Below, one piece after another: positions 37,801 to 49,300 of a DNA stretch of 64,000 nucleotides. Origin of the DNA: Sphagnum magellanicum (Eukaryota > Streptophyta > Sphagnopsida > Sphagnales > Sphagnaceae); assembly GCA_021904315.1 (NCBI GenBank), contig CM038908.1:27734501-27798500 (forward strand). Direction: 5' to 3'. The stretch's first letter is position 1. Each line of letters begins with the position of its first letter. The notes under the pieces are model-generated. The model had not been told where the DNA came from and ran no database searches. It saw only the letters and a program-made list of their open reading frames with translations. A program made the translations under genes and the position numbers.

Positions 37801-39420
37801 TTGTTTGGTAAATTTCATCCATGTGATATTTTCATCATTTGTGTTGGTCTAAATTTTTCACATTGATTTTTAAAGATATAATTGTGTCTAGTCCACTTTG
37901 CTTTTGGTATTAATAATTTCTTCATGTGTAGGAGTCCTTGGTTGTGTTATTTGGCAACATATCAACAAGATCCATGGATTTGAACCCCATAAAGATTCTT
38001 AAATTATCTAAGAAGATTGTAAAATGTAGAAAGCAATTTGGCCCCATGAATGAATGAAGCTTACCCATAATCCCTGTTTGCCTTTCACAAATGGTATACC
38101 ATGATACCTAGCCTCCTTAGGTAATAATTAATTACCTTGGTACCTTAACAAATAGGGTGGTAATCAAAATAGTGTTTTGATTGTCAATTCCTTTGACGTC
38201 CCATGTGACAAAAATAAAAATTTCTAAGTTGTATAATGCCAAAGGTTTTGAAAATTTAAAGGGTTATAAGCCCAAGTCATTAGCATGTTCATCGTCTTTT
38301 TGTTTTATCACAATTCTACATGCTTCATTTAGCCAATAATGTTGCCTTCAGCTTTGGTGGAATAACATTATGTTAGGATGTTGTATGTTTGGTGAATATC
38401 ATTGTGAAAATGTCAAAATTTGACACAAGTTTGTTTCAAAAACACTTTTTCCCCAAAAAAAAAAGAAAAAAAAGGCTTAAAACTCTCACCTATTGTTAAG
38501 AACACAAGTCTTGCACACATGTAATGCAATCCATTACATTTTGAAATATGTAGAAATGAACTAAAGCATGGGAAATAAGAATCACAAAACATAAACACAA
38601 ATGCAAACATGAATCAAGGAATGTAACACATGAATGATATGGATCAAAATTGATGAAAAATGATTCACATTTTCATTCAGGCTAAAAATATTAAATAATT
38701 CTACAATCCAAGCCAAAAATCATGAAATATATTATACCCTATTCATAATCTTTAAACCCTATTATACAGCAAATTTTATTTTAATAAAAAAAGAGAAAGA
38801 AATAAATAATTTGGCATTCAAGTGGCAAATCCATCAAGGTAGTATGATATTTATCACAATTGCCAAAAAAATTTAGTACCTAGTGTGCTTAAAAGAGTTT
38901 CTTTCAGATTTTTGGCAAAGAAGGCAACAACTATGGTGGTCTAATTCAAGGGAATTACTCGTACCCAACTAAGGACATTAATAAGAATAGTCCTTAGTTA
39001 ACAATAAGAAATTACAATTTCCAATAAAAAGAGGGCTTATTTGATGTGTGTCAAAGGTTTGGGTAAATGGTACATTAACTAAAACCCCATAATTTTTGCA
39101 AAGCTAATCTACATTAGTGTTGTTAAGTTATGTGAATTAGTGTTGTTGAATTGTGTAGATTAAGTTTGTTAACTACTTTAGTACATAAAGTTCAAAGCTT
39201 GATTTCATACAACCCTTTTAAATGGATTTGATTACATTTTATGGTTTGGAAGTTGGTGTTTAAAGTGTTTGTTTTCCCTTTATTTACCTCAAGGCTTAAG
39301 CAATGCACACACAACTTCTTGACTAGGGAGTTGTGAGAGAAACAACAAATTACAAATTACAAATTTTAAAGGGAATTCAATTATGGATGTAAGAAGACAA
39401 GAATGCAACTTACAAGCATT
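34823..39420. other. AT-rich intergenic DNA, no gene seen
   Basis: No recognised coding segment. It contains copy B of the dispersed repeat (37115-37240) and one member of a second weak repeat family (38875-38960). Confidence 0.55.
37115..37240 (+). mobile_element. Dispersed repeat family 1, copy B
   Basis: The cleanest copy: an ATCATCCACAAGAGGAGTT segment, the perfect 14-bp palindrome AGCCAAATTTGGCT, GGAAAGTAGA, TTATATTTTGGCAACTTG, GAACCTATTGTCTAAATA and TGGCAA. Confidence 0.75.
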
Positions 39421-39789
39421 GAGTCAAAAAAAAACTCGAATAGGGCCGTAGTTCCATTGTGAAAGTGTGTAGTGTTTTTACAAGCATTTTTAACCCTTGA
39501 TTCTCCAAGCACTCTATGGTACCTACATACCTACATACCTACCTACAAACCTACCATTCACACAAACTTCAAGAAAAAAAATCTCTATTTTTGTTGTAGA
39601 GATATAAGTGACTTACTTTCGATGGTTTCACTCTTGCGTGCAACAAAAGATGTGGAGTGAAAAAATTGATGGGTTTGGAACCAATTGTAAACCTTGAGGA
39701 AGAGAGAGCAAGCTCAATCAACTCTCTAGAAGGAATTGCATAAAATTGCTCATTCACTCATCCATGGCATAGTCCCATGCACACTCCCT

Positions 39790-41020
39790 TCCACTTCGGT
39801 TCTCTCTCTCTCTCTCTCTCTCACTTGGAGTGAAACCCATGTTTCTCTTTTTCCTCATTGTAGATCTAAACTTCAAGGTTTTGGGTCTTTGCTCAGGCAA
39901 AAACCCACAAATGAGTTACCAGCCATGAGCATTCATTCGCAACCTTTTTCCTGCTCATTTCTGTTGCAAGAGGCATTTGAATCCTTCAATTTGTAACAGA
40001 GCTTCTGTTGCAGAAGGGCATTCAGATCCTTCACAACTCGCAAAGTCTGTTGTTGTTGTAAGAGGCAAGTTCAGATCCTTCAATTTGCAACTTCTGTTGC
40101 AAGAGAGGCATTCAAATGCTTCAACTCGCAAGGAAGGTCTGTTGCAACCTGAATTTTAGGTCCTTCAACTTGAAAAGGTCTGTTGCAAGGGGCATTCAGA
40201 TCCCATTAATCCTTCAAGAGATACACTGATGAATTTATCCTCATGATCCCCACAACCCACCTTCAATTCATAATCTGGGAACCCATTGTAGTGGTTTGTA
40301 TTCAGAGCAACTTGATTGGCAAATTCTTCCTCCCAAAAGAAATCAGAAAGCAAGCAAGTAGTTCTTTCCTACACTAAACATGAAGTCATTTCCATGGCAC
40401 GAAAAAGAGAGGCTTTGAACTAGAAGGACAACCACTTAAACAATTATGCTTTGGGATTGAAGCTGGCTGCTGCCTACATCTTTTGTCCACAGAACACAAG
40501 GAAAAAAATTTGTGGAAGAAATAACTCTCATGAGAATAGAGAGAAATCTCCATACTTGAGATTAAGGAAAGCCAGAACAAGGTTCAAAACTTCTCCTTGA
40601 TCCTGAAGAAAACACTTCCACATAAGGGACTGAAGAACCAACCAACTGGGAAGAAGAAAAACAAAGAAAGGGTAGAAGACCTTGAAAGAAGAACAATCAA
40701 ACTTGCAGTATGAAGAAAGACAGTACTAAAATTGCGAGTCTTCAAAACATGTCAAAGTGACAACAACTTTTGGGCTAAAAAACCCTGTGCAAAATCAAGA
40801 GGTAAAAACCCAAGATGGCACCTACTGGGTCCCATGATGAGAAGCAGCCCTAAAAGCCTTCCAATGGTTACCTAGAGAGGTATTGAACAGTATTCAAACA
40901 GTACCGAACTGTATTTGAACACGAAAAAAAAGAATCAAGATCTCTTGAATTCCATTCATAAAACTTCCCAGGAGTGCAAGTTTCTTTCCTGTCACATTAC
41001 TTTATGACTGCTATCTTTCA
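39790..41020. other. Gene-like composition, no gene assigned
   Basis: GC content rises relative to the flanks, and a (CT)n run lies at 39797-39822. A minus-strand open stretch of 62 codons (40353-40165) has no family signature. It could be UTR or an unrecognised or decayed gene. I cannot assign a function. Confidence 0.3.
39960..40210. repeat. Tandem repeat: CTTCTGTTGCAAGAGGCATT / CAGATCCTTCAA
   Basis: About five to six units of 40-55 bp alternate a TCTGTTGCAAGAGGCATTC segment with GATCCTTCAACTCGCAA. Copies differ by substitutions and short indels. There is no reading frame kept across copies. Confidence 0.75.
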
Positions 41021-41069
41021 GGAAACATGGCAAAAGAATTGTTCAAATCATATGCAGTTGGATACAGAT

Positions 41070-41780
41070 TCTACAGTAAGCAGCAACACATAAAATGCAT
41101 CCCCATGGTTTTTGGAAAACTCCCATGCTTCCAGAGCAAAGTTTTAGGTCTAAAAAAATTTGGTAAAATTATGTACAACAATCCCTGTAGGTTGGTTTGT
41201 TTTGTCTCACCAAAATCAATATGCCTGATTCTCAAGCAACAAGAAGAAAGAAATTTTCAAAAACTCCAAGCTTGCAGAGTTCAATTCAGAAAACATCAGT
41301 AAAAGTTTTTGCACAATAATCCCCCAGGTTGGTTTAGGGTCTGGGGTTGCTCTGAGAATCCAGAATTTGATCAGCATGATTTCTCGAATGAAGGGCAGAA
41401 AGAAAAATGTGAAAACTGTTCCAAGCTTCCAGGGGCCAAGGTTATAGTCTGAAAAAAAATCAGCAAATTGTGTACAACAAACAATCCCACAGTTTGGGAT
41501 TCGCTCTTCTCTCTCTCCCTCCCCAGAGTTGATTGGCCTGTCAGATTCTCAACCGATCAAAGGGAAGTGAAGAAAGAAACATTTGAAAACTAAACTTCAA
41601 GCAAAGTTTCCGGAGCAAAGTTCCAAATCTGGAAAAAAACACATCAGTAAATTTTGTACAACAATCTGTGGAGGTAGGAGGGAGGGAGGGAGCTTGCTTG
41701 TCTCCTCTCTCTCCAGGCAGAATTGATCTACCTCCTGATTCTCAAGCAAAAACGGAAGAAAGATGGAGAGATCTGGCTCC
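41070..41780. repeat. Degenerate ~140-185 bp tandem array downstream of the ABT1-type gene
   Basis: Four units are recognised by GTACAACAATC or its variants at about 41173, 41312, 41472 and 41656. Shared segments are CCAGAGCAAAGTT, AAATCAGTAAATTTT, a GAATTGATCTGCCTGATTCTC-like stretch, AGCAACAAGAAGAAAGAAA and AAAACTCCAAGCTT. It abuts the 3' end of the minus-strand gene at 41871, so part of it may be that gene's 3' UTR. Confidence 0.65.
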
Positions 41781-41870
41781 ACCTGATCCTCAAGCAAAAG
41801 GGGAAGAAGAGAGCAACATCTCACCAGAAAGTGAGAAGATCCAAAGACCCAAGTCCCCATGAGGTCACAG

Positions 41871-42836
41871 CTACTCTCCCTTCTGTCCAAACACCTTGCT
41901 GAGCACATCAAGACCCAGTCTGGGAGTTGCATGAGCTCCTCCTCCATCAACCACAGTCTTCTTCTGAGGAAAGAAACGCAACGGTTTGTTGTTGTTGTTC
42001 TTCCCTGCTGCTGAAATGGGTCCTCCTTCTCTTGTCCCAAGAGCTGAAGAATCCCCATGAGCTTGAGCTTCTTCTTCTTGCGCTGCTTCTTCTTCTTCTT
42101 CTTGTTTCTTCCTCTTTCTTTTGCGCTCTTCCATGGAGTTGATAGCACGAGACTGATCCACTCTAGACAAGTAGAAATCGCGTTCTTTCTTGGCAGCAGA
42201 AATCTCGGCAGCGAGTCGTTGCTCGCGCACCGCATTCTTGTAAGCGATTTCTTCAGTGAGATTCTCCCACTTGAACTTGCGGAGGTATTTGATGTTCCAG
42301 AGATCGTAATGGTAAGCGGATCGTCTCCTGTTCGCCTCCATGGACTCGCCGTTGAGCATCTCCGCCACTTTCTTGGCCACGCTCTTGTGCGCGAACTCCA
42401 CCCATCCTTCCGTGAAGTTCTTGCCACTGTTGCCTCCTTTCACCCGTTTCCGTCGCATCCTCCTTGCCGCTGCATCTTCCGGTGCTAAGTAAATCCGCAG
42501 CACTTCTCCGAACTGCGACAAGAGATGTCGCAGTTTCAATGGCTTTAGATGCGGCGGAATGCGACTCAAGTAGCAGATCCCTCTCTTCCCACCCACCTTG
42601 GCTTGCTTCTCAAGCACCCGTCTCCTATTCTTCTTCTTCTTGGTCTTGTTCTTCTCCTCCCCCTCTCCTTGCTGTTGTTGTTCTTCTCGCATTTCACTTC
42701 TTTTCCTGCTTCTGGCTTGCTTCTTGGTCTCGTCAGCTTCTTCTTCTTCTTGTTGTTCATCCTCCGAACTTCTACTTATACTACTGTTTTCTTTCTCGTC
42801 CTCCATCTGCCCTGTTTCTTCCCCTGCTTCTCTCAA
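41871..42836 (-). CDS. ESF2/ABT1-type pre-rRNA processing RRM protein
   Basis: ESF2 (yeast) and ABT1 (animals) are nucleolar RNA-binding factors that join the small-subunit processome and promote 18S rRNA maturation. The gene is one uninterrupted 321-aa exon. An acidic and basic N-terminal tail (1-83) leads into an atypical RRM at about 86-185. Its RNP2-like GICYLSRIPP is at 86-95 and its RNP1-like EGWVEFAH at 143-150. After it come the family signatures HYDLWNIKYLRKFKW (176-190) and an EISAAKKERDFYLSRVDQSRAI block (211-232), then a Lys/Glu-rich coiled tail. Length agrees with the family. The start is the first in-frame ATG; a second ATG ten codons in is possible. Divergent from TELO2 with 502 bp between start codons. 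Confidence 0.93.
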   Translation of the reverse strand: MREAGEETGQMEDEKENSSISRSSEDEQQEEEEADETKKQARSRKRSEMREEQQQQGEGEEKNKTKKKKNRRRVLEKQAKVGGKRGICYLSRIPPHLKPLKLRHLLSQFGEVLRIYLAPEDAAARRMRRKRVKGGNSGKNFTEGWVEFAHKSVAKKVAEMLNGESMEANRRRSAYHYDLWNIKYLRKFKWENLTEEIAYKNAVREQRLAAEISAAKKERDFYLSRVDQSRAINSMEERKRKRKKQEEEEEAAQEEEAQAHGDSSALGTREGGPISAAGKNNNNKPLRFFPQKKTVVDGGGAHATPRLGLDVLSKVFGQKGE

Positions 42837-43338
42837 TGTCTATTCCAACAGAAACACCAAAGACAGAATTTTTTACTTGCAATCTGAAACTGCTAGTATC
42901 CAAAGCTAGCAAAAAAGATATCCAAGCGCGAGTAGGTAGTAGTCAAATCGGAAGATGGGTGACCAAGAGCTGAAACACTACGTCAGTAGTAGTGCGAGGA
43001 AGCGAAGCGTGAAGCTCACTAAACCCTAAACCCTGAAACCCTAATCTTCTTCTTCGGAAGCTGCTGATCGTTGGTTGTTGTTGTTGTTGCTTGCACACGC
43101 GCGAGTAGCAGTGACATTGGAAGATGGGGAAGAGCTGAATCACTACTTACTGCAGGCAGGTTCATTGGGAGCGAGCGAGGAAGCGAAGAACAGCGGAGCT
43201 CACTAAACCCTAAACCCTGATCTTCTCCGGAAACTGATCGTTGGTTGTCGTTGCTTGCACACGTCGGAATTGCAGTTCGGAATTCAGGAAGGAGGCGAGT
43301 TTGATTGATTGCCGCATGGCTCACACCCATTAGAAGCG
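42837..43338. promoter_or_regulatory. Bidirectional promoter with duplicated telobox unit
   Basis: This region drives the ABT1-type gene leftward and TELO2 rightward. A 173-bp unit is tandemly duplicated: copy 1 at 42926-43098, copy 2 at 43099-43271. Each starts at GCGCGAGTAG and contains a GAAGATGGG segment, CTCACTAAACCCTAAACCC, and a CTGATCGTTGGTTG segment. Each therefore has two adjacent teloboxes (about 43021-43033 and 43203-43216). Teloboxes are common in plant ribosome-biogenesis and cell-cycle promoters. A short upstream reading frame of five codons precedes TELO2 (43316-43333). Confidence 0.7.
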
Positions 43339-46300
43339 ATGGTGTTATCGAATCCCATGAACCCTAGTCCGCGTCGTGGAGAGCAGGAGGAGGAGGAGGC
43401 ATCAGCTGCCGCTGCTGGAGGAGACGAACCTCCAGCAGCAGCAACAGCAGCAGCTTCTTCTTCTCAAAGAGTCTCCTCCTCAAAAAAGAGTCTGGAGAGC
43501 TTACTGGCGGATCTTCTAATCGCCATGGGTGCCACCATAGCCGCTGCTTCACATGTCACACCAGTTCTTACTTCCTTGTATTCATTGGCCTCCCTTTTGT
43601 GGGTCGTCCCTATCCCTGCCCCCAAAGGTAAAAAGCAGCAGCAGTCAAGGAGGCGATCTTCTCTCTGTAGGCTGGGTTCTTAGGGTTTAGAGACCTTCAG
43701 ATTTGCTGCATGCAATACAGGATGCCGGATGATCAGGGAGGATGGATTTTCTGGAAAATGAATTCCTGGCTGCAGAGATTCTTCTTACACATTGCAATTG
43801 TGTGATTTCTTCTTCCTTGGGTTAATTGGGAAACCATTGTGGCGATTTCTTTGCAGAAGACAACATGGAGGCGGGTGCATCATCATCCCATACTCAACTG
43901 GATGCGGTGAAAGAGGTGAGTACTTTGCTTGGTTCTTGGTGTTTCTTTCAAGCACTGTCGGTCAGTCTATCAACAATTGTCTCTGATATCCATTTGGTGT
44001 AGTTGTAGCATGTGAATACAGTGTGTTGGATGACTGAGCAATGGGTATAGTGTATTGTATTTTCTGATTTGTAAAATTAGGGTTCACAGATTACTGTCGG
44101 TCTTCGGAAAGAAACCAGTCTAGAATAATTTGTTGGGTGGCTGATTGCAATGGTATCATTTAGTGTGTTTTCCTATTCATGAAATAGGTTGCACAGATAC
44201 TACTGTTGGTCTTCAGAAATTGGTCTAGAGTTTATTTGCAAGAGTACCTCTTGTTGTAGATTCTCTGATCTAAACAAAGAGGGCATAATACCAGGTAGCA
44301 GCAACCTGCAGGAGGCAAGCTTCAGAAGCAGCAACCATTGAAGGAGGAGATGTGTATGAAGCAACAAAAAGTGCTTTATATGAAGGATCTCTATTCACCA
44401 CTTTGGCAAAGCTTTTGTTGCACCGTGAGTACCTAAGGATCTAACTCTTTGGTTCTTCAGGGTTGCTTGCACTCAGTTAGTTATCAATGTTGTACAAAAC
44501 GTGGTGCAAGTCCTTTCAAGAGTTTATGTGTTTGTTGTCTTTTCTGCTCCATCAGGGCAGACTTTGATGCACATTGTGGAATGAGGTTGTCACAGTTGAG
44601 AGTCTTTGGCAAGTAGGTAGTTGGTGGAACTGAGGATTTTCAATGCAGTTGGGTTTGATTGATGGCAGTTGATTGAGAAACCCATCATTGTAAAGAGAGA
44701 GTCTTGGAAGTGGGCTGGAGATTACACACAAATTGATTTGTTGTTTTTTGATTTTTTTTTTGGGTGTCCTCAAATTGTGTTGCAGAAGTTGCTCCAGATT
44801 GGCTTGCATGTTTCCCATCTGGAGCACCACGATGGTTGTTTGATGAGTTTTTCCTGCAAGCTCCTGTGACTGAGGCATTGTTTGAGCTTGCACCTTCTCT
44901 CAGTTCAGACCATTTGAGGGTTGAAGATACTGAAGATGAACTTGATGGCAGTGCTGTTGTGTGTGCTCAAGCAAGAAGGTTGATACTTTTTCTCTCCCTC
45001 TCTCTCTCCCCTCTCTTTTTGACATGGTGGTGCACATTGTGACCCGATTGATCCACGTGAATTCTTGCAATTCTTTTGTCAGTGTGTTGCACTCAGGCAC
45101 AACACCTAGCTAGAAGATTCCAAACTTCAAATCCACATTGGGTCATTATCTGTAATTATTATTTCCTGGTGGGTGCTTGTGAACTGTGCTTTGGTCAGGT
45201 TGCTGGAGATATGCTTGATTGAGAAGGAGGGTGTGAAAGAGATGGCTCTGGCATTTGGGCGTCATTCTCAGGCACTTCGTCTAGCAGAAGGCAAACAGAC
45301 ACAAGGTTGGAGTAATAACAGAAGAAAAATAGGACAAGCAACCTGGTTGCAAATGGATATGCAGATTGCACAGCTGCTCGTGTCTGTTCCAGACAGAGCT
45401 GGTTTCAAAGCTGCATCATCTCTTCAATCTCCGTATCCTTTTTGTTGCATCCTTTTTCTTATTGGTAGTTCTGGTGTCTCAGTTTCTCTTTCCATACTTC
45501 TTAGTGTTGCAACAGGTCTCGGATCTGTCAGTATTTCACGCAGTTTTCTTTTCTTCTATGATTGGTTGACATGGTTTCTTGATCGGTGATCACCTTGAAA
45601 TTGGTTGAACCTTGAGTCCAAAAAACACAGTTCTTTCTTCCAGTTGATAGTAAAGCAGCTGGTGGCAGCAATTGAAGAACACCAGGAAGAAATGAGGCTG
45701 CAATCAATGACTCTTGAAGAGGCCTCTGCAGATGGATTATTCACATTTTGTGGTGAAGTCATTGTCAAGCTCTGCCGACGCGGTCATGCAGGTTGGTGCA
45801 ATTTCCTTCTTACAAAACTAGTTTTCACTTCATATTCTTGCAAAGAGGGTGGGGGGGGGGAAAGCAATTATAGCTTGGCTTTCAATGCATTAGCATTGGA
45901 GTTTCACCTGTAGGGTGGAGACCTGCAAAGTCCAGGATTGATGTGCTTGTACCCTTTTTTCCTTTCCTAAAAGTCCTCTCTTTCTGAAGGAGTCCTTGAG
46001 CATTGTGTTTTTTTTGCTTGGCAAATTTTCTCACCATGGCAACAAAAAAAAAATCTGGTGCAAAGTGTATAAAGGGTTTTTTTGAGAAAAATGTGCTAAA
46101 GTTGCCATATTTTGTGGAAAAGAGGTCAGAAGTTGCCATATGTAAGGCAGAGAGTTCCTGGAGGTTGCCAGAACAAAGCAGGATCCTAAAAAAATTTCTA
46201 CTTTCCTGGTTGATCTCTAGCCAAATTTGGCTCATTCCTCTTCTGGATGATTGCTAGTCCACCTACTTGACAATATTGAAAAAAAAACATCCCCGTTCTT

Positions 46301-49300
46301 GAGCTTGATTCCTTTCCAATCTGACATGTGCGGCAGGTGACATGCAAAGTGGAAGGTTATAAGGGGCACAATATGTTTCATACTTATCTCTGCTGATACA
46401 TGAGCACTTGCGGTTTCTGCAGATGTGGTTGCTTCCATTCTTGTACCCAAGCTCTTTCAGCAAGTATTACACAACTTTGGCAATTTCAGTCGGGAAGTCA
46501 GTGAAGGAGAAAAAGACACTCCACACTTGACATGGGAGTCAATCAAGCATATTTCAGAAAGGAGTTACTGGGCAGTTGTTACAGTGGCAATCAAAGACTC
46601 ACATGCAATGGAGAAATGGGTGGAGGCTTTGCTGCGAGATATGGCTGACAAACGCATTGATGATCTGCAAGCCTATTGTATCCTGGTGACCCTTTTCAGT
46701 GGCCTTCTCTCACAACATATCATGATAAGGTAAAAACATCACCATTGCAACCACAAGTTGTGTATAATTCTTTGTAGCCACTTAGAAAAATAAAATAAAA
46801 TTCCAATTTCTCTTATTTACAGGCATAGTCAAGAGTTCTGCAGAGCAGCTGGTTTGAGGTGTACCCACCTTACCATTTCACTGGCACTTCAACTGTTATT
46901 GAATGGTGAAGCACAGAGTAAAAGAAAAGTCTGCAATTTTTATTTTTCTGAAATGTGTTGTGGAATATGCTTGGTGACAGGATGGTATTTATTGAGAAAT
47001 GTTTGTTCTCCAAAATCCTCCCAACACGCTGCTTAAAATGGGTCCTAGATTTTGCTGTGCTGCAGTCCCCACCATGTACTGTGGATATGCAAAATACAAG
47101 CAAGAAACAAGAAAAGCACTTGGAGGTGGATGTGGTGCAACGACTGGCACATGTTTGGTCATCAAACAAGTTCATTCGCTCTGCTCCAATCCTGAAGCAA
47201 GCCTGTATCCTCACTAGATCTGCAAAGCAATTGTGAGCTTGAGTTTTGAGCTTTCCAATAACCAGCAGAGTTTACTATGATTGAGAGCGGTGCTGAACCT
47301 TAATGGGGAGCTCTCAGACTTGACAGCTGCTGTTGGGATGTGTGTGAGGGCCATGGACAAAGAGGATATGGAGCACTGTGACAACTTAATGAAGAGCTTG
47401 CTGGAAGGTGTCAGTTGTAAGTTGCAGCAAATTTCCGAACTGGATTCTGGAACCCCATAGCTCATTGTTTGCTGGTCAAAAGGAAGGATGAAAAATTCTG
47501 CAATTTTTTTTTTTCTGAAGTCAGATGTTCTGGGACCATTTTTCCTTATTCACTTTCTGTTCTTGCCATGCTTTTCTGAAGTTCCGTGCTTTCTTTTGTG
47601 GGGCTGAAACCTTTGCTTGCATTTGATAAGGGGGTGAAATTTTGTTGGCCCTCAGTTTTGGTTCTGGGTTTTGGCAGATAGACTTGAGAGTCCTCTACCC
47701 CAGGTTCGGCAGATGGCAAAGCGAGTGGCACTGGCTTTCTCTTTGGTGCTCAACCCTGCAAATCCTCTGTTCCTAGATGATGGGGATGAAATTGGGGACC
47801 TTGATGACTGGGATGGGCTGCACTTAATTGCCAACCCGAGTAAGACCAGTGAACCCTTTGAACAACCTGGTGTGGCTGCAATCACCTCCAATGTGGTTGA
47901 TGGAAGCAAGTTCACTGATGACAAACCTAGCAATGCACATGTAGACCCATCCTTGAAAGCTGCCGCTACTGCTGGTAATGATTCTTCCCAAGAAAATGGA
48001 TTTCTTGTTGTCCTCTTCTACTCCTATCATATTGAAGCTGTATGCCACTTACCTTAAGCTTTGATCCTACTATTCTCCTGCCAGCATTCTTCTGAATATC
48101 CTTGACCAGATCTTAAGGGAGATTCAGAGCAGAACTTGCAACCTAGAACATAGGAAGCAGGAGATGGGACCTGGAAAAAGGTACAAAGGAAGACTAGGGC
48201 ATTTTTTCTCTGACTTTCCACATGATATTATACTGTTTTTGATGCATCAGCAGATGTGGATAAGCATGAGAGGAGGCGTCAAATTCGAGAGAGACGTGAG
48301 AGGATGGCTCTAGAAGAGGACGATCCAGATGCTGTGGTGAATCTTGGGGAAGATAGTTTCAACAACAGTGCATGGCTGGATGAGCATGGTGGTGATGGCA
48401 CTGAGAGTGACAGTGGAAGTGAAGAAGGCTCTCCTCTGCGGCCTTATGACATGTCAGATGATGACTCAGAGCTGAAGAGACGCAAACTTCCTTTGCATTT
48501 GAGTGATTGCATAACCAGTTTACGAAAAGGAGATGATCCCAATGCGGTATGTGGACTTGGTTGCTCTCCTCTGCTCAGGGGATGAAGATTCTGAGTTATA
48601 AGTATTATTCAAGACAATGCTTGTTGTAATTTTGTTGCTTACGGAGTTGTCAACATGTACATTTGGGTGTACTCGGAAGAACTCATTCATTGAGCTACAT
48701 CTCTGCTTGCATTATTCTTGTGGTGTTTTCACTTGACTGTAAAACATTGGCAACTGATGAAACTGCAGCTGGAATTGGCCACTATTTGCACAATTGTTGT
48801 CCAAATCCTTGCTGCATTGCAACAGATAACCTGAAGCAACCTGAATCCTTGTTGAGTGTTTTTCCTCAGGTGGAGAATGCGCTGCAAGTGGCAGAGCAAT
48901 TAGTTAGAGCGATGCCGGAGGAACTTGACAACGCAGCAGCAGATCTTTCAAGTGCACTAGTTCATGTCAGGTGCAGTACAGTTGAAGGTGAAGAAGATGC
49001 TGCGGAGGATAAGCGACATGGGGCTTTGGTTGCTTTGTTAGCCTCTTCTCCTCTTGCATCTGTGGGTGTTCTCACTAGAGAGCTTTACTCACCTCATGTT
49101 GATGTCAGTCAGCGCCTTCTCATCCTCGATGTGATGGCAGGTACTACATCCTTCTGGTCAAAAACTCTTGAAACTTTCAGAACAGAGACAAGATCAAAAA
49201 CTGTATGAATTCTCTCAATTGTGCGTGGGTCAAAGATGATGAGGATGTTTTCATGTGCTATGTTTGCTTCCAACTCTGTTCTTGTCAATGGGTCACCACC

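Noticed and set aside
41927..42973. Several plus-strand leucine/serine-rich open frames
   Set aside because: They are antisense shadows of the Lys/Glu-rich ABT1-type coding exon.
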